NCBI GenBank assembly: GCA_023487825.1
Contig: JAMDBP010000018.1
Span: 1 to 12,052 of the forward strand
Length of the DNA: 12,052 bases
Source: Candidatus Martarchaeota archaeon
GTDB taxonomy: Archaea; Micrarchaeota; Micrarchaeia; Micrarchaeales; CABMGC01
Direction of reading: 5' to 3'
Under the pieces are notes generated by a model. The model was not told the DNA's origin, did not search any database, and saw nothing but the letters and a program-made list of their open reading frames with translations. Below, in pieces: positions 1-6,718 of the stretch (positions are counted from its first letter, which is position 1; the number at the start of each line of letters is the position of its first letter). The translations under genes were made by a program, and so were the position numbers.

Positions 1-807
1 ACGCTGCGTATTATCTGTCCTTGCTTTTTTATGTGATTTGTATTTGTTCAATGTCCATGTTATTCCGTCAATAATAAAAATAGGCGTTTCCAACATAAGA
101 ATAATTCCTCCGGCAACTCCAAATATATCTAACAATCCATTTTCATTACTCTCTTTATTATATCTCTGTGAATCTTGCGAATACTTAAGCGAAACTTTAT
201 TGCTCCTAATATCTCTATGTGCAATTTCATAAATCATCTGTGATTTTTGTATGAAAGTACTTGAAAGTGCTTTGGCAGATGTCTTGTTTACATTTGCATT
301 ACCGAAATTGTCCATCTCACTTTCTCCTCCCAATCTAATATATGTATACGCCAAGTTCATCTCATCTACAGCAAGATTGTTATTTTCTGCCTTTGCCTTT
401 TCCGAAGCAACGTATAAAAACTGAGTGGCATTTCTAAAATGATCATATTTGAGATCACGAATTGCTGTAAAAACATACGGTCCAATATTCTGGTCATAAA
501 GTAACGGATAAAGTATTTTATACTCGGTACTTGCAATAAGCCCGTTATTTTCGGATAATGATAAGTTAACAGCGTCTGATGTATAAGACGTTCTGATAAA
601 ATTATCCTCTCCTCTCTTCGCCTTGATTACGTTATCAACTAAAGGATTTACGTAATCTTTATTTGCACTATACTGTACTGCACTCTGTTCTGTCCTTACT
701 TCTAATTGCAGAGGCTGTCTTTCAGAAGCATTACAATTAACTGCTGCACTAGCTATCACTGCTCCTGCTAACACTGCGATTGTCTTATTTTTCAGTTTCT
801 TATCCAT
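1..807 (-). CDS. Secreted/membrane-anchored protein of unknown function (3' end beyond window)
   Basis: An open minus-strand frame of 269 codons runs without a stop to base 1, so the C-terminus is missing. Residues 1-8 (MDKKLKNK) are basic and are followed by a hydrophobic stretch to about residue 22, as in a signal peptide. The middle is polar and mostly helical in character. A second hydrophobic segment lies at about 226-253, followed by a basic tail (KYKSHKKAR). This suggests an exported domain anchored near its C-terminus. The family is not recognised. In-frame ATGs also exist at 828, 864, 897 and 918. I chose 807 because it begins directly before the signal-peptide-like segment and lies about 29 bp from a TATA-like box. 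The gene is more AT-rich than its neighbours and uses TTA/CTT leucine codons freely, so it may have a different origin or weaker constraint. A cysteine near residue 25 is not in a good lipobox. Confidence 0.72.
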   Translation of the reverse strand, partial: MDKKLKNKTIAVLAGAVIASAAVNCNASERQPLQLEVRTEQSAVQYSANKDYVNPLVDNVIKAKRGEDNFIRTSYTSDAVNLSLSENNGLIASTEYKILYPLLYDQNIGPYVFTAIRDLKYDHFRNATQFLYVASEKAKAENNNLAVDEMNLAYTYIRLGGESEMDNFGNANVNKTSAKALSSTFIQKSQMIYEIAHRDIRSNKVSLKYSQDSQRYNKESNENGLLDIFGVAGGIILMLETPIFIIDGITWTLNKYKSHKKARTDNTQR

Positions 808-830
808 ATTCCCAATTGAATTATGCATTT

Positions 831-842
831 CTTTATATTTAA
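831..842 (-). promoter_or_regulatory. TATA box for the left-edge minus-strand gene
   Basis: Read on the minus strand the sequence is TTAAATATAAAG. It is centred about 29 bp before the ATG at 807, which would place transcription start only a few bases before that codon, as in leaderless archaeal genes. The call rests on position and sequence only. Confidence 0.5.
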
Positions 843-865
843 TGATTACTGCTGAATAAGGCATG

Positions 866-875
866 TTTTTATAAG
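866..875 (+). promoter_or_regulatory. TATA box for the 896 gene
   Basis: TTTTTATAAG is centred about 26 bp before the ATG at 896, the spacing expected for a leaderless archaeal transcript. It lies back to back with the minus-strand box at 831-842, so the 88-bp gap appears to be a divergent promoter region. Confidence 0.55.
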
Positions 876-895
876 CTGACTGCATATCTTTAATC

Positions 896-1978
896 ATGCT
901 GTGGCTTCTGGGACTCATGCACCTTGTGCTGTCGCTTGGGGACGTAGACGCACTGATACCAATAATTATAATACTCATACTAATAGCTGCGGCAGGAGGG
1001 CTTACAAGAGGCTTTGATATATTCAGTTTATTCGGTCTTGGCACACTTGCAGGCATAGGACTTGGCAGCAGGGGATCCATGGCAAAAAGAACAGCATATG
1101 ATAAAAGCAGCAGTCAGTATAAGGAAGGTTTCGTATCTGGCTCTAATGAAGGTAATACACATCTTCCTGTAGGCAGGGAAGGGAAATTAACTAAATCAGA
1201 TAAATTCAAGGCAATGGGTTCTATCAGAGGTGCAAAGTATGGGAATACTCCAAAGTCCTCTAGTCTTATTGCAGGTGCATATCACTCTTATCATGCACTT
1301 TCAGGTAAGGCTAAGGCAGGAACCTCCAATCCTAGCAGAGATCTTATACCAGGTCCAAACGTATTAACTAAAGGCGCAGCTATAGATTCTTCTCCACTTG
1401 TGATATCAAAAGCTGCAGTGATAGGCGCAGGCGCAATGACTGTCAAACAGATGAATGATCATATAGCAAACAGGGTAAGGATGGCAGTACTAAATCCTGA
1501 AAAATACGGGCCTAAAAAAAGAACAGTTGAGCAGCCTTCTTATTCTGGTAAACCAAATACTCTTCCATTCTCAAGCACTGATAACGCGGTCGGATGGCTA
1601 CTCTCCGGACGCAGCGGAGCTGCGCTAAAAACATCCCGTATGCGACAACTAGCTGCAAATGATCCTAAGGCATTTAGAAAGGAGTATAATAAAATAGTAA
1701 GAAGAGAACTATACAGGCACATGGTCAATAACAAAATGATAGAAAAAGGATCCTCTTTCAGGATGCCTAGTGACAAAGAGCGTATGAAAATGAGATATTC
1801 CAAGACTATATCTAAAGAATGGTACAGTGGATTTAAAGGGCAGATTGAAAAAACCCGTAATACTCCCTCAAAAATAAGCGTAAATATGCCTGGGATAAAA
1901 TTATCTAAAGATTCTGAGGGATTTAAGGGAAGCATATTAGGGAAGAAGTTTCCTGCCAAAAAGAAAGAGAAAAAATAG
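896..1978 (+). CDS. Membrane protein with long basic cytoplasmic-type tail, unknown function
   Basis: This 360-residue protein has hydrophobic segments at about residues 1-14, 20-35 and 43-58. The remaining 300 residues are polar, rich in Lys, Arg, Ser and Gly, with no cysteine, and end in a lysine cluster (KKFPAKKKEKK). By the positive-inside rule the tail is probably cytoplasmic, where it could contact nucleic acid or the acidic face of a partner. I do not recognise the family. The start is supported by a TATA box 26 bp upstream and no Shine-Dalgarno, giving a leaderless mRNA; Met8 at 917 is a possible alternative. It precedes the VirB4-like genes on the same strand with a 60-bp gap, so it may be part of that system, perhaps as a channel or adaptor subunit. 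That role is inferred from position alone. Confidence 0.8.
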   Translation: MLWLLGLMHLVLSLGDVDALIPIIIILILIAAAGGLTRGFDIFSLFGLGTLAGIGLGSRGSMAKRTAYDKSSSQYKEGFVSGSNEGNTHLPVGREGKLTKSDKFKAMGSIRGAKYGNTPKSSSLIAGAYHSYHALSGKAKAGTSNPSRDLIPGPNVLTKGAAIDSSPLVISKAAVIGAGAMTVKQMNDHIANRVRMAVLNPEKYGPKKRTVEQPSYSGKPNTLPFSSTDNAVGWLLSGRSGAALKTSRMRQLAANDPKAFRKEYNKIVRRELYRHMVNNKMIEKGSSFRMPSDKERMKMRYSKTISKEWYSGFKGQIEKTRNTPSKISVNMPGIKLSKDSEGFKGSILGKKFPAKKKEKK

Positions 1979-1998
1979 CATTTACTACATGCAAATGG

Positions 1999-2006
1999 TT
2001 TATTAA
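1999..2006 (+). promoter_or_regulatory. Possible TATA box for the 2039 gene
   Basis: TTTATTAA is centred about 36 bp before the TTG start at 2039 and would give a leader of about 10 bases. A second AT-rich string at 2019-2026 is too close to the start to serve. Read-through from the 896 gene is also possible. Confidence 0.3.
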
Positions 2007-2038
2007 GTTGACCTATTATTTTATATCAGGTAATCTGG

Positions 2039-2860
2039 TTGAACAAGAACTTTTCTTTTCTGATATTCTTGGGCCTGCTTTCAGGATCTTTCATATGCGC
2101 AGTAATAATCGGCATACTGCCTCCGGGATATGGGATAGTTGCAATAATCCTGGCGATAATAGGGCTTCTTTTGGATGTAATCGCCGCATCTGCCAGGTTC
2201 TATTCATACTATTTTGTTCCGTTTATCAAGCGCAAGAACAATGTGGTTACGCTTAGCAATGAGCCACCATTCTACATGACAGCTTCAGGAAATGCAATAA
2301 TAGTAAAAGAGGAAGATAATACTTATGCGAGTGTCTTTGTAAAGATACCTGTCTATCTGTCTTCAACGGAGATGTCTGACGAAGAGAAGCTCAATTTTGC
2401 AAGATCCTTTTCAAAGATGATAACCGTTAACAGCAGATACCCGATGAAACTTGCATCGCAGCTCTATTACCTTAACAAGGATGAATACATACGAAGGATA
2501 AGTGCAAAGCTGAATGAGGTTGAAGATAAGTACGACAAACTAAAAGCTGATAAGACCACTCCTGACAAACTTCTGGAGCGCGTAGAAGGGGAGTTGGCTA
2601 TGTGGCACAACCTCTTTGACGGAGTTAACAAGTCATCTTCGCAGAATCAGATGGCATATGCTATGATAAGTGCTCCTGGTGCGAACGAAGAAGAAGCCGT
2701 GGCGATAGCCATGCAGCGTGCTGAGGAGGTTGCAGCAGGAGCAGGATCAATCTTCGGCGTGACTGCAAGCATAGCTACTGGAGAGGAAATGCTGGTATTT
2801 GTAGAGCCGGAATACAGCATACCTCCTGCAACTATCAGCGAGCTTCTTAAGAAGGGATGA
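2039..2860 (+). CDS. Two-helix membrane protein, PrgI-like with VirB4 N-terminal-domain-like region
   Basis: The protein has 273 residues. Two membrane helices lie at about 5-27 and 32-52, joined by a short PPGY turn, and are followed by a basic stop (FIKRKNN). The soluble part, about 95-256, shows the pattern of the VirB4/TraC N-terminal domain: a YPMK strand after a helix, a DEYIRR helix, a long charged helical hairpin (about 155-195), a strand (MAYAMIS), then a helix and a final GEEM turn. PrgI-type helices and a VirB4 N-domain commonly occur in type IV secretion loci. The assignment is from pattern and context, not from a search. The start is TTG at 2039; no in-frame ATG occurs before residue 80, and a later start would remove both helices. 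Its last four bases overlap the start of its paralogue at 2857, so the two are translationally coupled and probably act together as the membrane base for the ATPase. Confidence 0.75.
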   Translation: MNKNFSFLIFLGLLSGSFICAVIIGILPPGYGIVAIILAIIGLLLDVIAASARFYSYYFVPFIKRKNNVVTLSNEPPFYMTASGNAIIVKEEDNTYASVFVKIPVYLSSTEMSDEEKLNFARSFSKMITVNSRYPMKLASQLYYLNKDEYIRRISAKLNEVEDKYDKLKADKTTPDKLLERVEGELAMWHNLFDGVNKSSSQNQMAYAMISAPGANEEEAVAIAMQRAEEVAAGAGSIFGVTASIATGEEMLVFVEPEYSIPPATISELLKKG

Positions 2861-3687
2861 GCATGGACGAAGAGACAATATTCAGGGTTGGAATCACATC
2901 GATACTTGCATTGATGTTCGCATCGTTCAGTGCAGCTTATGGTCCGTTGGACATAATTGCAATAATATTCTTTCTAGCTGCATTCATTCTGATAATGATT
3001 ATAAGTTTTGCAGACTTCTTAATATTCCCTATATTCACAAAACTCCTCAAGGTCAGTACAATTCCTGCAAGGGATTACACGATTCCGAAAGAAAATGATG
3101 GTATAGTAAAGTATGTAAATGGCCTTTATTATGCAACCGGATATCTTACTGCCAACGTCTATAACTACGTCTTCCAGGCCGAGCAGATGGTAGAGGGGGA
3201 GGAGAGTGAGATGGTGATGGGGCCTGATAAGTGGGAGAAAGCAGTAATGAGCGTAAAATTCCCATTCAAGTTCATAGCGATAGGGCAGGCTGTAGACATA
3301 CAGAAGTACAGGGATGATCTGGAAGGAAGAAGGGCATATCTGGAATTCCAATACTCAAAAAGCGAGAGCGCTCCTAACGTCTCAACATCGGTGCTTGAAG
3401 ACTTAAAGAGGAGAATGAGAGTGCTTCAGGTAAGGATAGACAGGCTTGGCGCAGGGGAGCGGCCTCTTAGCAGCATGATGTACATAGAGACAACAGCAGT
3501 AGGAATAACAATGAATGATGCAATGAGCAAACTTACACAGCAGACAGAACAGTTGCAAACGGTATTCAATGTATTTGACCTTGACCTGATAAGGGTAGTA
3601 GGAAGAGAGATGTATAGCCTTTACAAGCTCAATTATTACGTACCGGCTATGGAAGAGATTATATCATCATTCCAGTTCCAAAAATGA
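2857..3687 (+). CDS. Two-helix membrane protein, paralogue of the preceding PrgI/VirB4-N-like protein
   Basis: This 276-residue protein has the same architecture and length as its upstream neighbour. Membrane helices lie at about 7-27 and 32-60, followed by a soluble domain at about 96-262. The two proteins align almost without gaps: FPFK (135-138) matches YPMK, the helix with KYRDDL (150-155) matches DEYIRR, the charged hairpin matches, SSMMYIE (205-211) matches QMAYAMIS, and GREM (249-252) matches GEEM. Overall identity is low, so the duplication is old. The start overlaps the preceding stop as ATGA; Met3 at 2863 is an alternative. I infer that the pair forms a heteromeric, membrane-anchored equivalent of the VirB4 N-terminal domain, onto which the ATPase encoded next would dock. 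Confidence 0.75.
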   Translation: MSMDEETIFRVGITSILALMFASFSAAYGPLDIIAIIFFLAAFILIMIISFADFLIFPIFTKLLKVSTIPARDYTIPKENDGIVKYVNGLYYATGYLTANVYNYVFQAEQMVEGEESEMVMGPDKWEKAVMSVKFPFKFIAIGQAVDIQKYRDDLEGRRAYLEFQYSKSESAPNVSTSVLEDLKRRMRVLQVRIDRLGAGERPLSSMMYIETTAVGITMNDAMSKLTQQTEQLQTVFNVFDLDLIRVVGREMYSLYKLNYYVPAMEEIISSFQFQK

Positions 3688-3689
3688 TA

Positions 3690-3703
3690 AATAAATAATA
3701 TGT
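3690..3703 (+). promoter_or_regulatory. Possible internal TATA box before the ATPase gene
   Basis: An AT-rich string (AATAAATAATAT core) in the 41-bp gap is centred about 32 bp before the ATG at 3729, so the ATPase may have its own promoter as well as operon read-through. TGTGA at 3718-3722 is a weak Shine-Dalgarno 6-7 bases before the start. An in-frame TGA at 3720-3722 rules out an earlier start. Confidence 0.3.
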
Positions 3704-3728
3704 CCGAACAATGTTTATGTGAACGATT

Positions 3729-5234
3729 ATGGGATTAATAAGGATACAAAATGTAATGAGCAATGAACTTGCAAAGCGAGTCTTCCTTAGCAGACCTCCA
3801 GAGCCTCCGCCAGAATTCCTTCTCAATGATCCCACTGATTCTATATTCATAGGAATAACAAGAAGGTTTGGCGTACCGCTTACATGGACGTTTGCCACTC
3901 TTACAAATCCTCACATATCGGTAGTGGGAATAACAGGAGCCGGAAAATCCTTCTTCGTAAAGACCTTCCTTATACGTGCCAGCTATGTATGGAACGCAAA
4001 TGCGATAATAATAGACTGGGCAGGAGAGTACAAATCATGGGTAGCGCAGAGCGGAGGGAAGATTGTCGCACTTGGAAAGGGGGACTTCATAAATATAATG
4101 GATCTTGCAGGCATGAAGCCTTTGGACAGGGCAAAGCAGATAATGAATGCGCTTGATATACTGACAGATATCACAAGCTTCGCAGAGCAGAGAAGACTTA
4201 CAGCAGAGGCTATAGAACAGACCTACGTCAACGCAGGCTTCCCTCTTACTCAGATCCCAAAGGATGGGAAGGATGCTCCTACTCTAAAGAACGTTACCGC
4301 GCTGCTTGAGGAGAAGCTTGGTGAAGGTAATTACGCATATCCTGCCGAGCTTGAGAATGCGATATACAGGCTAAGAGAGTTCTCAAGGGAGGGAGAAGAC
4401 TACTTTGCAAGGAAGAGTACAGTCGATCTTGACAAACTCATCACATCAGGTCTTGTAGACCTTGACCTTTCCGGTCTTCCAGATGAGAGATTCAGGGCGC
4501 TTGCAGGGCTATTCATACTGCAGACACTGAAGGAGAAGATGCGCTTTGAGGGATGGAGTCCTAGCAAGGGGCTAAAAGCAATAATAGTGCTTGACGAGGC
4601 ATGGAAGATAGCCAGCGATGAAAGGAGCGATGCGATTACTATAATAAGAGAGGGAAGAAAGTATCAGTTCGGTCTCATAGTTGCATCGCAGAACCCTACG
4701 GATATAAACGAAGCCATATTCTCAAACGTAGGCACATCAATAATACTGAGGATAAGGTTCGAGAAGTTCCTCGACTACCTGCAGGGATCACTTGGCTTCA
4801 CGGCTTTCATGAGGGATGAGATAAGCAGGTTCGGGGTAGGGCAGGCTGCCATAGACCTATCATTCCAGACCTCTATAAAATTCCCATCAGTATTCATAAT
4901 AGAGCATATAGTCGGTGAAATGCCGCTTAATGTCTATGCCATAACTCTGGGTGACGTTCTCCAGGAAAGTGAGACAAATGACACTAACCTACAGAAGGAC
5001 TACTATCTGAAGAAAATGGATATAACTGCAAAACTGGTAAGGACAAATGCCAGCATCGATACGATAAACAGCATAATATTTGACATGGACAAGGCAAACA
5101 GATCAGTAGATGTGAAAAACATGGTAGCAATACTCGCCAAAAACAACATAAACCGCGAAGCCATAATACAATTCTTAAGGGAAGTCGGAGTACCTGATAA
5201 CATTATAAGCAGAGTGTTCATATATACAAGATGA
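3729..5234 (+). CDS. VirB4/HerA-family ring ATPase lacking the VirB4 N-terminal domain
   Basis: This 501-residue protein is an ATPase of the FtsK-HerA-VirB4 class, which forms hexameric rings that power DNA or protein movement through membrane complexes. Walker A is GITGAGKS at residues 67-74. Walker B is IIVLDEA with D289 and E290. The family's glutamine sensor motif is ASQNP at 319-323. After Walker A comes IIDWAGEY, the usual VirB4/HerA strand with an acidic residue, followed by an all-helical insertion (about 130-240). Only about 60 residues precede Walker A, whereas canonical VirB4 has several hundred, so the N-terminal domain is absent. The two upstream membrane proteins appear to supply it. 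The last 70 residues (about 431-497) form a helical module repeated in the next gene. There is no membrane helix, so it would be a cytoplasmic protein. HerA of the HerA-NurA repair pair is an alternative, but no NurA gene is nearby and HerA's N-terminal barrel is not evident. Confidence 0.88.
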   Translation: MGLIRIQNVMSNELAKRVFLSRPPEPPPEFLLNDPTDSIFIGITRRFGVPLTWTFATLTNPHISVVGITGAGKSFFVKTFLIRASYVWNANAIIIDWAGEYKSWVAQSGGKIVALGKGDFINIMDLAGMKPLDRAKQIMNALDILTDITSFAEQRRLTAEAIEQTYVNAGFPLTQIPKDGKDAPTLKNVTALLEEKLGEGNYAYPAELENAIYRLREFSREGEDYFARKSTVDLDKLITSGLVDLDLSGLPDERFRALAGLFILQTLKEKMRFEGWSPSKGLKAIIVLDEAWKIASDERSDAITIIREGRKYQFGLIVASQNPTDINEAIFSNVGTSIILRIRFEKFLDYLQGSLGFTAFMRDEISRFGVGQAAIDLSFQTSIKFPSVFIIEHIVGEMPLNVYAITLGDVLQESETNDTNLQKDYYLKKMDITAKLVRTNASIDTINSIIFDMDKANRSVDVKNMVAILAKNNINREAIIQFLREVGVPDNIISRVFIYTR

Positions 5235-5238
5235 GTGC

Positions 5239-5538
5239 ATGGCAGGGACATATATAATAAACAAGATAGAACTGAAGCGCATACTAAACTCATTCGGGGT
5301 TAACATACGAAGCGTTGAGGGCATGCTCGGTACACTTGACAAGATGCACAAGAATGTCAACGCGATAGAGTTTGCAAAGATGCTCTTTGGGCTTGGGTTG
5401 AAACAGGTTCAGGTAGAGACGATACTAAGAAGAATAGGCGTAGACGACCTGGCAATATCTGACATATTTGACAGGATAGACGAAGACAAGATACACCAGT
5501 CATTCGGAAGGGTTGTGGAGCTTAGTGTTGATATATAA
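5239..5538 (+). CDS. Small helical protein repeating the C-terminal module of the ATPase
   Basis: The protein has 99 residues, starts four bases after the ATPase stop, and has no membrane helix or cysteine. Residues 11-77 align with ATPase residues 431-497 without a gap. Identities include I23, D34, K35, V40, L49, L63, R64, G67, V68, D70, I73, S74 and F77, and many other positions are similar. The shared signature is an ILRRIGVDDLAISDIF-like segment (62-77) matching FLREVGVPDNIISRVF. I infer that a domain was duplicated and now occurs both fused to and separate from the motor. The free copy could compete with, cap or bridge the motor's C-terminal domain. No named family is recognised. It is tightly packed between the ATPase and the zinc-ribbon gene, so it is surely co-transcribed with them. 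Confidence 0.82.
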   Translation: MAGTYIINKIELKRILNSFGVNIRSVEGMLGTLDKMHKNVNAIEFAKMLFGLGLKQVQVETILRRIGVDDLAISDIFDRIDEDKIHQSFGRVVELSVDI

Positions 5539-5539
5539 A

Positions 5540-5544
5540 GGTGG
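5540..5544 (+). promoter_or_regulatory. Ribosome binding site fixing the 5549 start
   Basis: GGTGG lies just before AAATATG and matches the archaeal anti-Shine-Dalgarno. It favours the ATG at 5549 over the in-frame ATG at 5513, which would overlap the preceding gene and add 12 residues before the zinc-binding start. Confidence 0.5.
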
Positions 5545-5548
5545 AAAT

Positions 5549-5929
5549 ATGCCAGGCAGCTACTGTATAATATGCGGCAAGAAGAAGGACGGGATAAAGG
5601 TTGCCGACGATCATGTCCTAAAAACACTCAGGTGGTTCAAGACTAATGTGACAAAGAACGTGCAGAACAATACGCTTGTGGTGTGCAAGACCTGCTATCC
5701 GCAGTACAGCAAGCAGCGCAAGAAGTATGTAAGCAGAAGGACTGCGTATGTGGCTCTAGGCATAATATTCCTTATATTATCAATGATAATATCATCAAGC
5801 GCATGGCTGACTGCATTATCGATAGGGATATTCATAGTGCTACTTCTATATGGATTGTCACTTATCAATTACATGCCGGGTCTGCAACTAAAGGGAACGG
5901 GCAAAAAGGACGGATTGAGGAAGAGATAA
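5549..5929 (+). CDS. Zinc-ribbon protein with two membrane helices, unknown function
   Basis: This 126-residue protein has two CxxC knuckles, C6/C9 (YCIICG) and C46/C49 (VVCKTCY), spaced as in a four-cysteine zinc ribbon or treble clef. A basic linker (KQRKKYVSRR, 55-64) leads to two hydrophobic helices at about 66-82 and 86-106, ending in a short basic tail (KKDGLRKR). The zinc domain and both termini are probably cytoplasmic, with a helical hairpin in the membrane. It could be a membrane adaptor binding a protein or nucleic acid. It starts 10 bases after the preceding stop behind a good Shine-Dalgarno, so it belongs to the ATPase operon. The family is not recognised and a function cannot be assigned. 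Confidence 0.82.
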   Translation: MPGSYCIICGKKKDGIKVADDHVLKTLRWFKTNVTKNVQNNTLVVCKTCYPQYSKQRKKYVSRRTAYVALGIIFLILSMIISSSAWLTALSIGIFIVLLLYGLSLINYMPGLQLKGTGKKDGLRKR

Positions 5930-5935
5930 GTACCC

Positions 5936-5951
5936 TTTTTATTCTTTCATT
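5936..5951 (+). terminator. Possible T-rich terminator after the zinc-ribbon gene
   Basis: Five Ts at 5936-5940 followed by ATTCTTTCATTT occur just after the stop. Pyrimidine/T-rich non-template tracts end transcription in archaea. The signal is short, and read-through into the 5985 gene on the same strand cannot be excluded. Confidence 0.25.
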
Positions 5952-5972
5952 TATCTATAATAAAGTAATAAT

Positions 5973-5977
5973 GGAGG
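5973..5977 (+). promoter_or_regulatory. Ribosome binding site for the TTG-start gene at 5985
   Basis: GGAGG ends seven bases before TTG at 5985. It supports TTG rather than the in-frame ATG at 6003 as the start. An AT-rich string at 5950-5962 (TTATCTATAATA) could be a TATA element, though it would sit close to the start for a transcript carrying this site. Confidence 0.5.
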
Positions 5978-5984
5978 AGTTGTT

Positions 5985-6710
5985 TTGGCTGAAGATACTA
6001 TAATGCTTCCGAAAGTGGAGGAATTGCAGCTTGACGGGAAGCTTAAGACCTCATTCTCAGAGATTAAAGCAAAGCTTTCAAAGCTTCCCTTCTATGATGT
6101 TGGTTCAGATGCCAATTCCGTGACTGCTGCAAAAGTGGAGAGCAGGAACATAGACAAGGCGCCTTATCTGTTTCATATAGTGAAGATAAGCTCTAACAGC
6201 ATAGATGTAAGTTATTCGATAATCCCGGACACAAGCGAAAGCATGCGGAGAGCATATGTTGTAAAGAACCTTGCAGGCATTCTTTCTCTTATAAACAACG
6301 ATTACGAGATTGACGTTCCGAAGTTCATGCAGTATATAGATTCTACACTCGGAAATCTGATAGACGGCATTTCTCAGAACTACAATCTCCTGTACAACAA
6401 ATATGATTCGCTTTCCTCAGAATACAGGGAGATAAAGAGGCTTAACAATGAACTTGAAGCGTCAAACAAGAATATCACAGTCCAGATAACTCAGTTAAGC
6501 GAAGAGAACAAGGAACTTAAAGAGGAGCTGGACAAGCTGAAGAAGTATTCAGACGAAGCGCTCATGGGACTGGTGCAGGAGTGGGTGGAGGTACATGACA
6601 ATTCCATAGATACCGAACAGTTCGCAAAGAACTATGCAGTATCGATACCTAGAGTGGAGCAGATACTTAACAAGATGGTGATGCAGGGCTATCTCGAGGT
6701 AAAGTCATAG
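5985..6710 (+). CDS. Coiled-coil protein with C-terminal winged-helix-like domain
   Basis: The protein has 241 residues and no membrane helix. Residues 1-120 look like an alpha/beta domain, with strands around YLFHIVKIS and SIDVSYSII. Residues about 130-187 form a coiled coil rich in Glu, Lys, Leu and Asn. Residues 190-241 have a winged-helix pattern: helix (ALMGLVQEWVEVH), helix (DTEQFAKNYA), recognition-type helix (IPRVEQILNKMVMQG) and a wing (YLEVKS). A DNA-binding, dimerising or tethering role is plausible. It may link the neighbouring membrane machine to the chromosome or regulate it, but this is inferred. The TTG start is set by an upstream GGAGG. It follows the ATPase cluster on the same strand and is followed after 8 bases by a small basic ORF. 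The family is not recognised. Confidence 0.8.
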   Translation: MAEDTIMLPKVEELQLDGKLKTSFSEIKAKLSKLPFYDVGSDANSVTAAKVESRNIDKAPYLFHIVKISSNSIDVSYSIIPDTSESMRRAYVVKNLAGILSLINNDYEIDVPKFMQYIDSTLGNLIDGISQNYNLLYNKYDSLSSEYREIKRLNNELEASNKNITVQITQLSEENKELKEELDKLKKYSDEALMGLVQEWVEVHDNSIDTEQFAKNYAVSIPRVEQILNKMVMQGYLEVKS

Positions 6711-6718
6711 GTTATCCG

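Noticed and set aside
38..232. Plus-strand ORF of 64 codons
   Set aside because: It is antisense to the longer open minus-strand gene, which has a signal-peptide-like start and a well-placed promoter.
733..735. Lipoprotein lipobox cysteine in the left-edge secreted protein
   Set aside because: The residues before the cysteine (A-V-N) do not fit a lipobox.
1540..1959. Minus-strand ORF of 139 codons
   Set aside because: It lies wholly within the 896 gene and has no promoter or ribosome site; a shadow frame.
3729..5234. HerA of a HerA-NurA DNA-end-resection pair
   Set aside because: No NurA-like gene is adjacent, the N-terminal HerA barrel is not evident, and the neighbours are membrane proteins of VirB4-N type.
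5513..5548. ATG at 5513 as start of the zinc-ribbon gene
   Set aside because: It overlaps the preceding gene and lacks a ribosome site, whereas ATG 5549 follows GGTGG.
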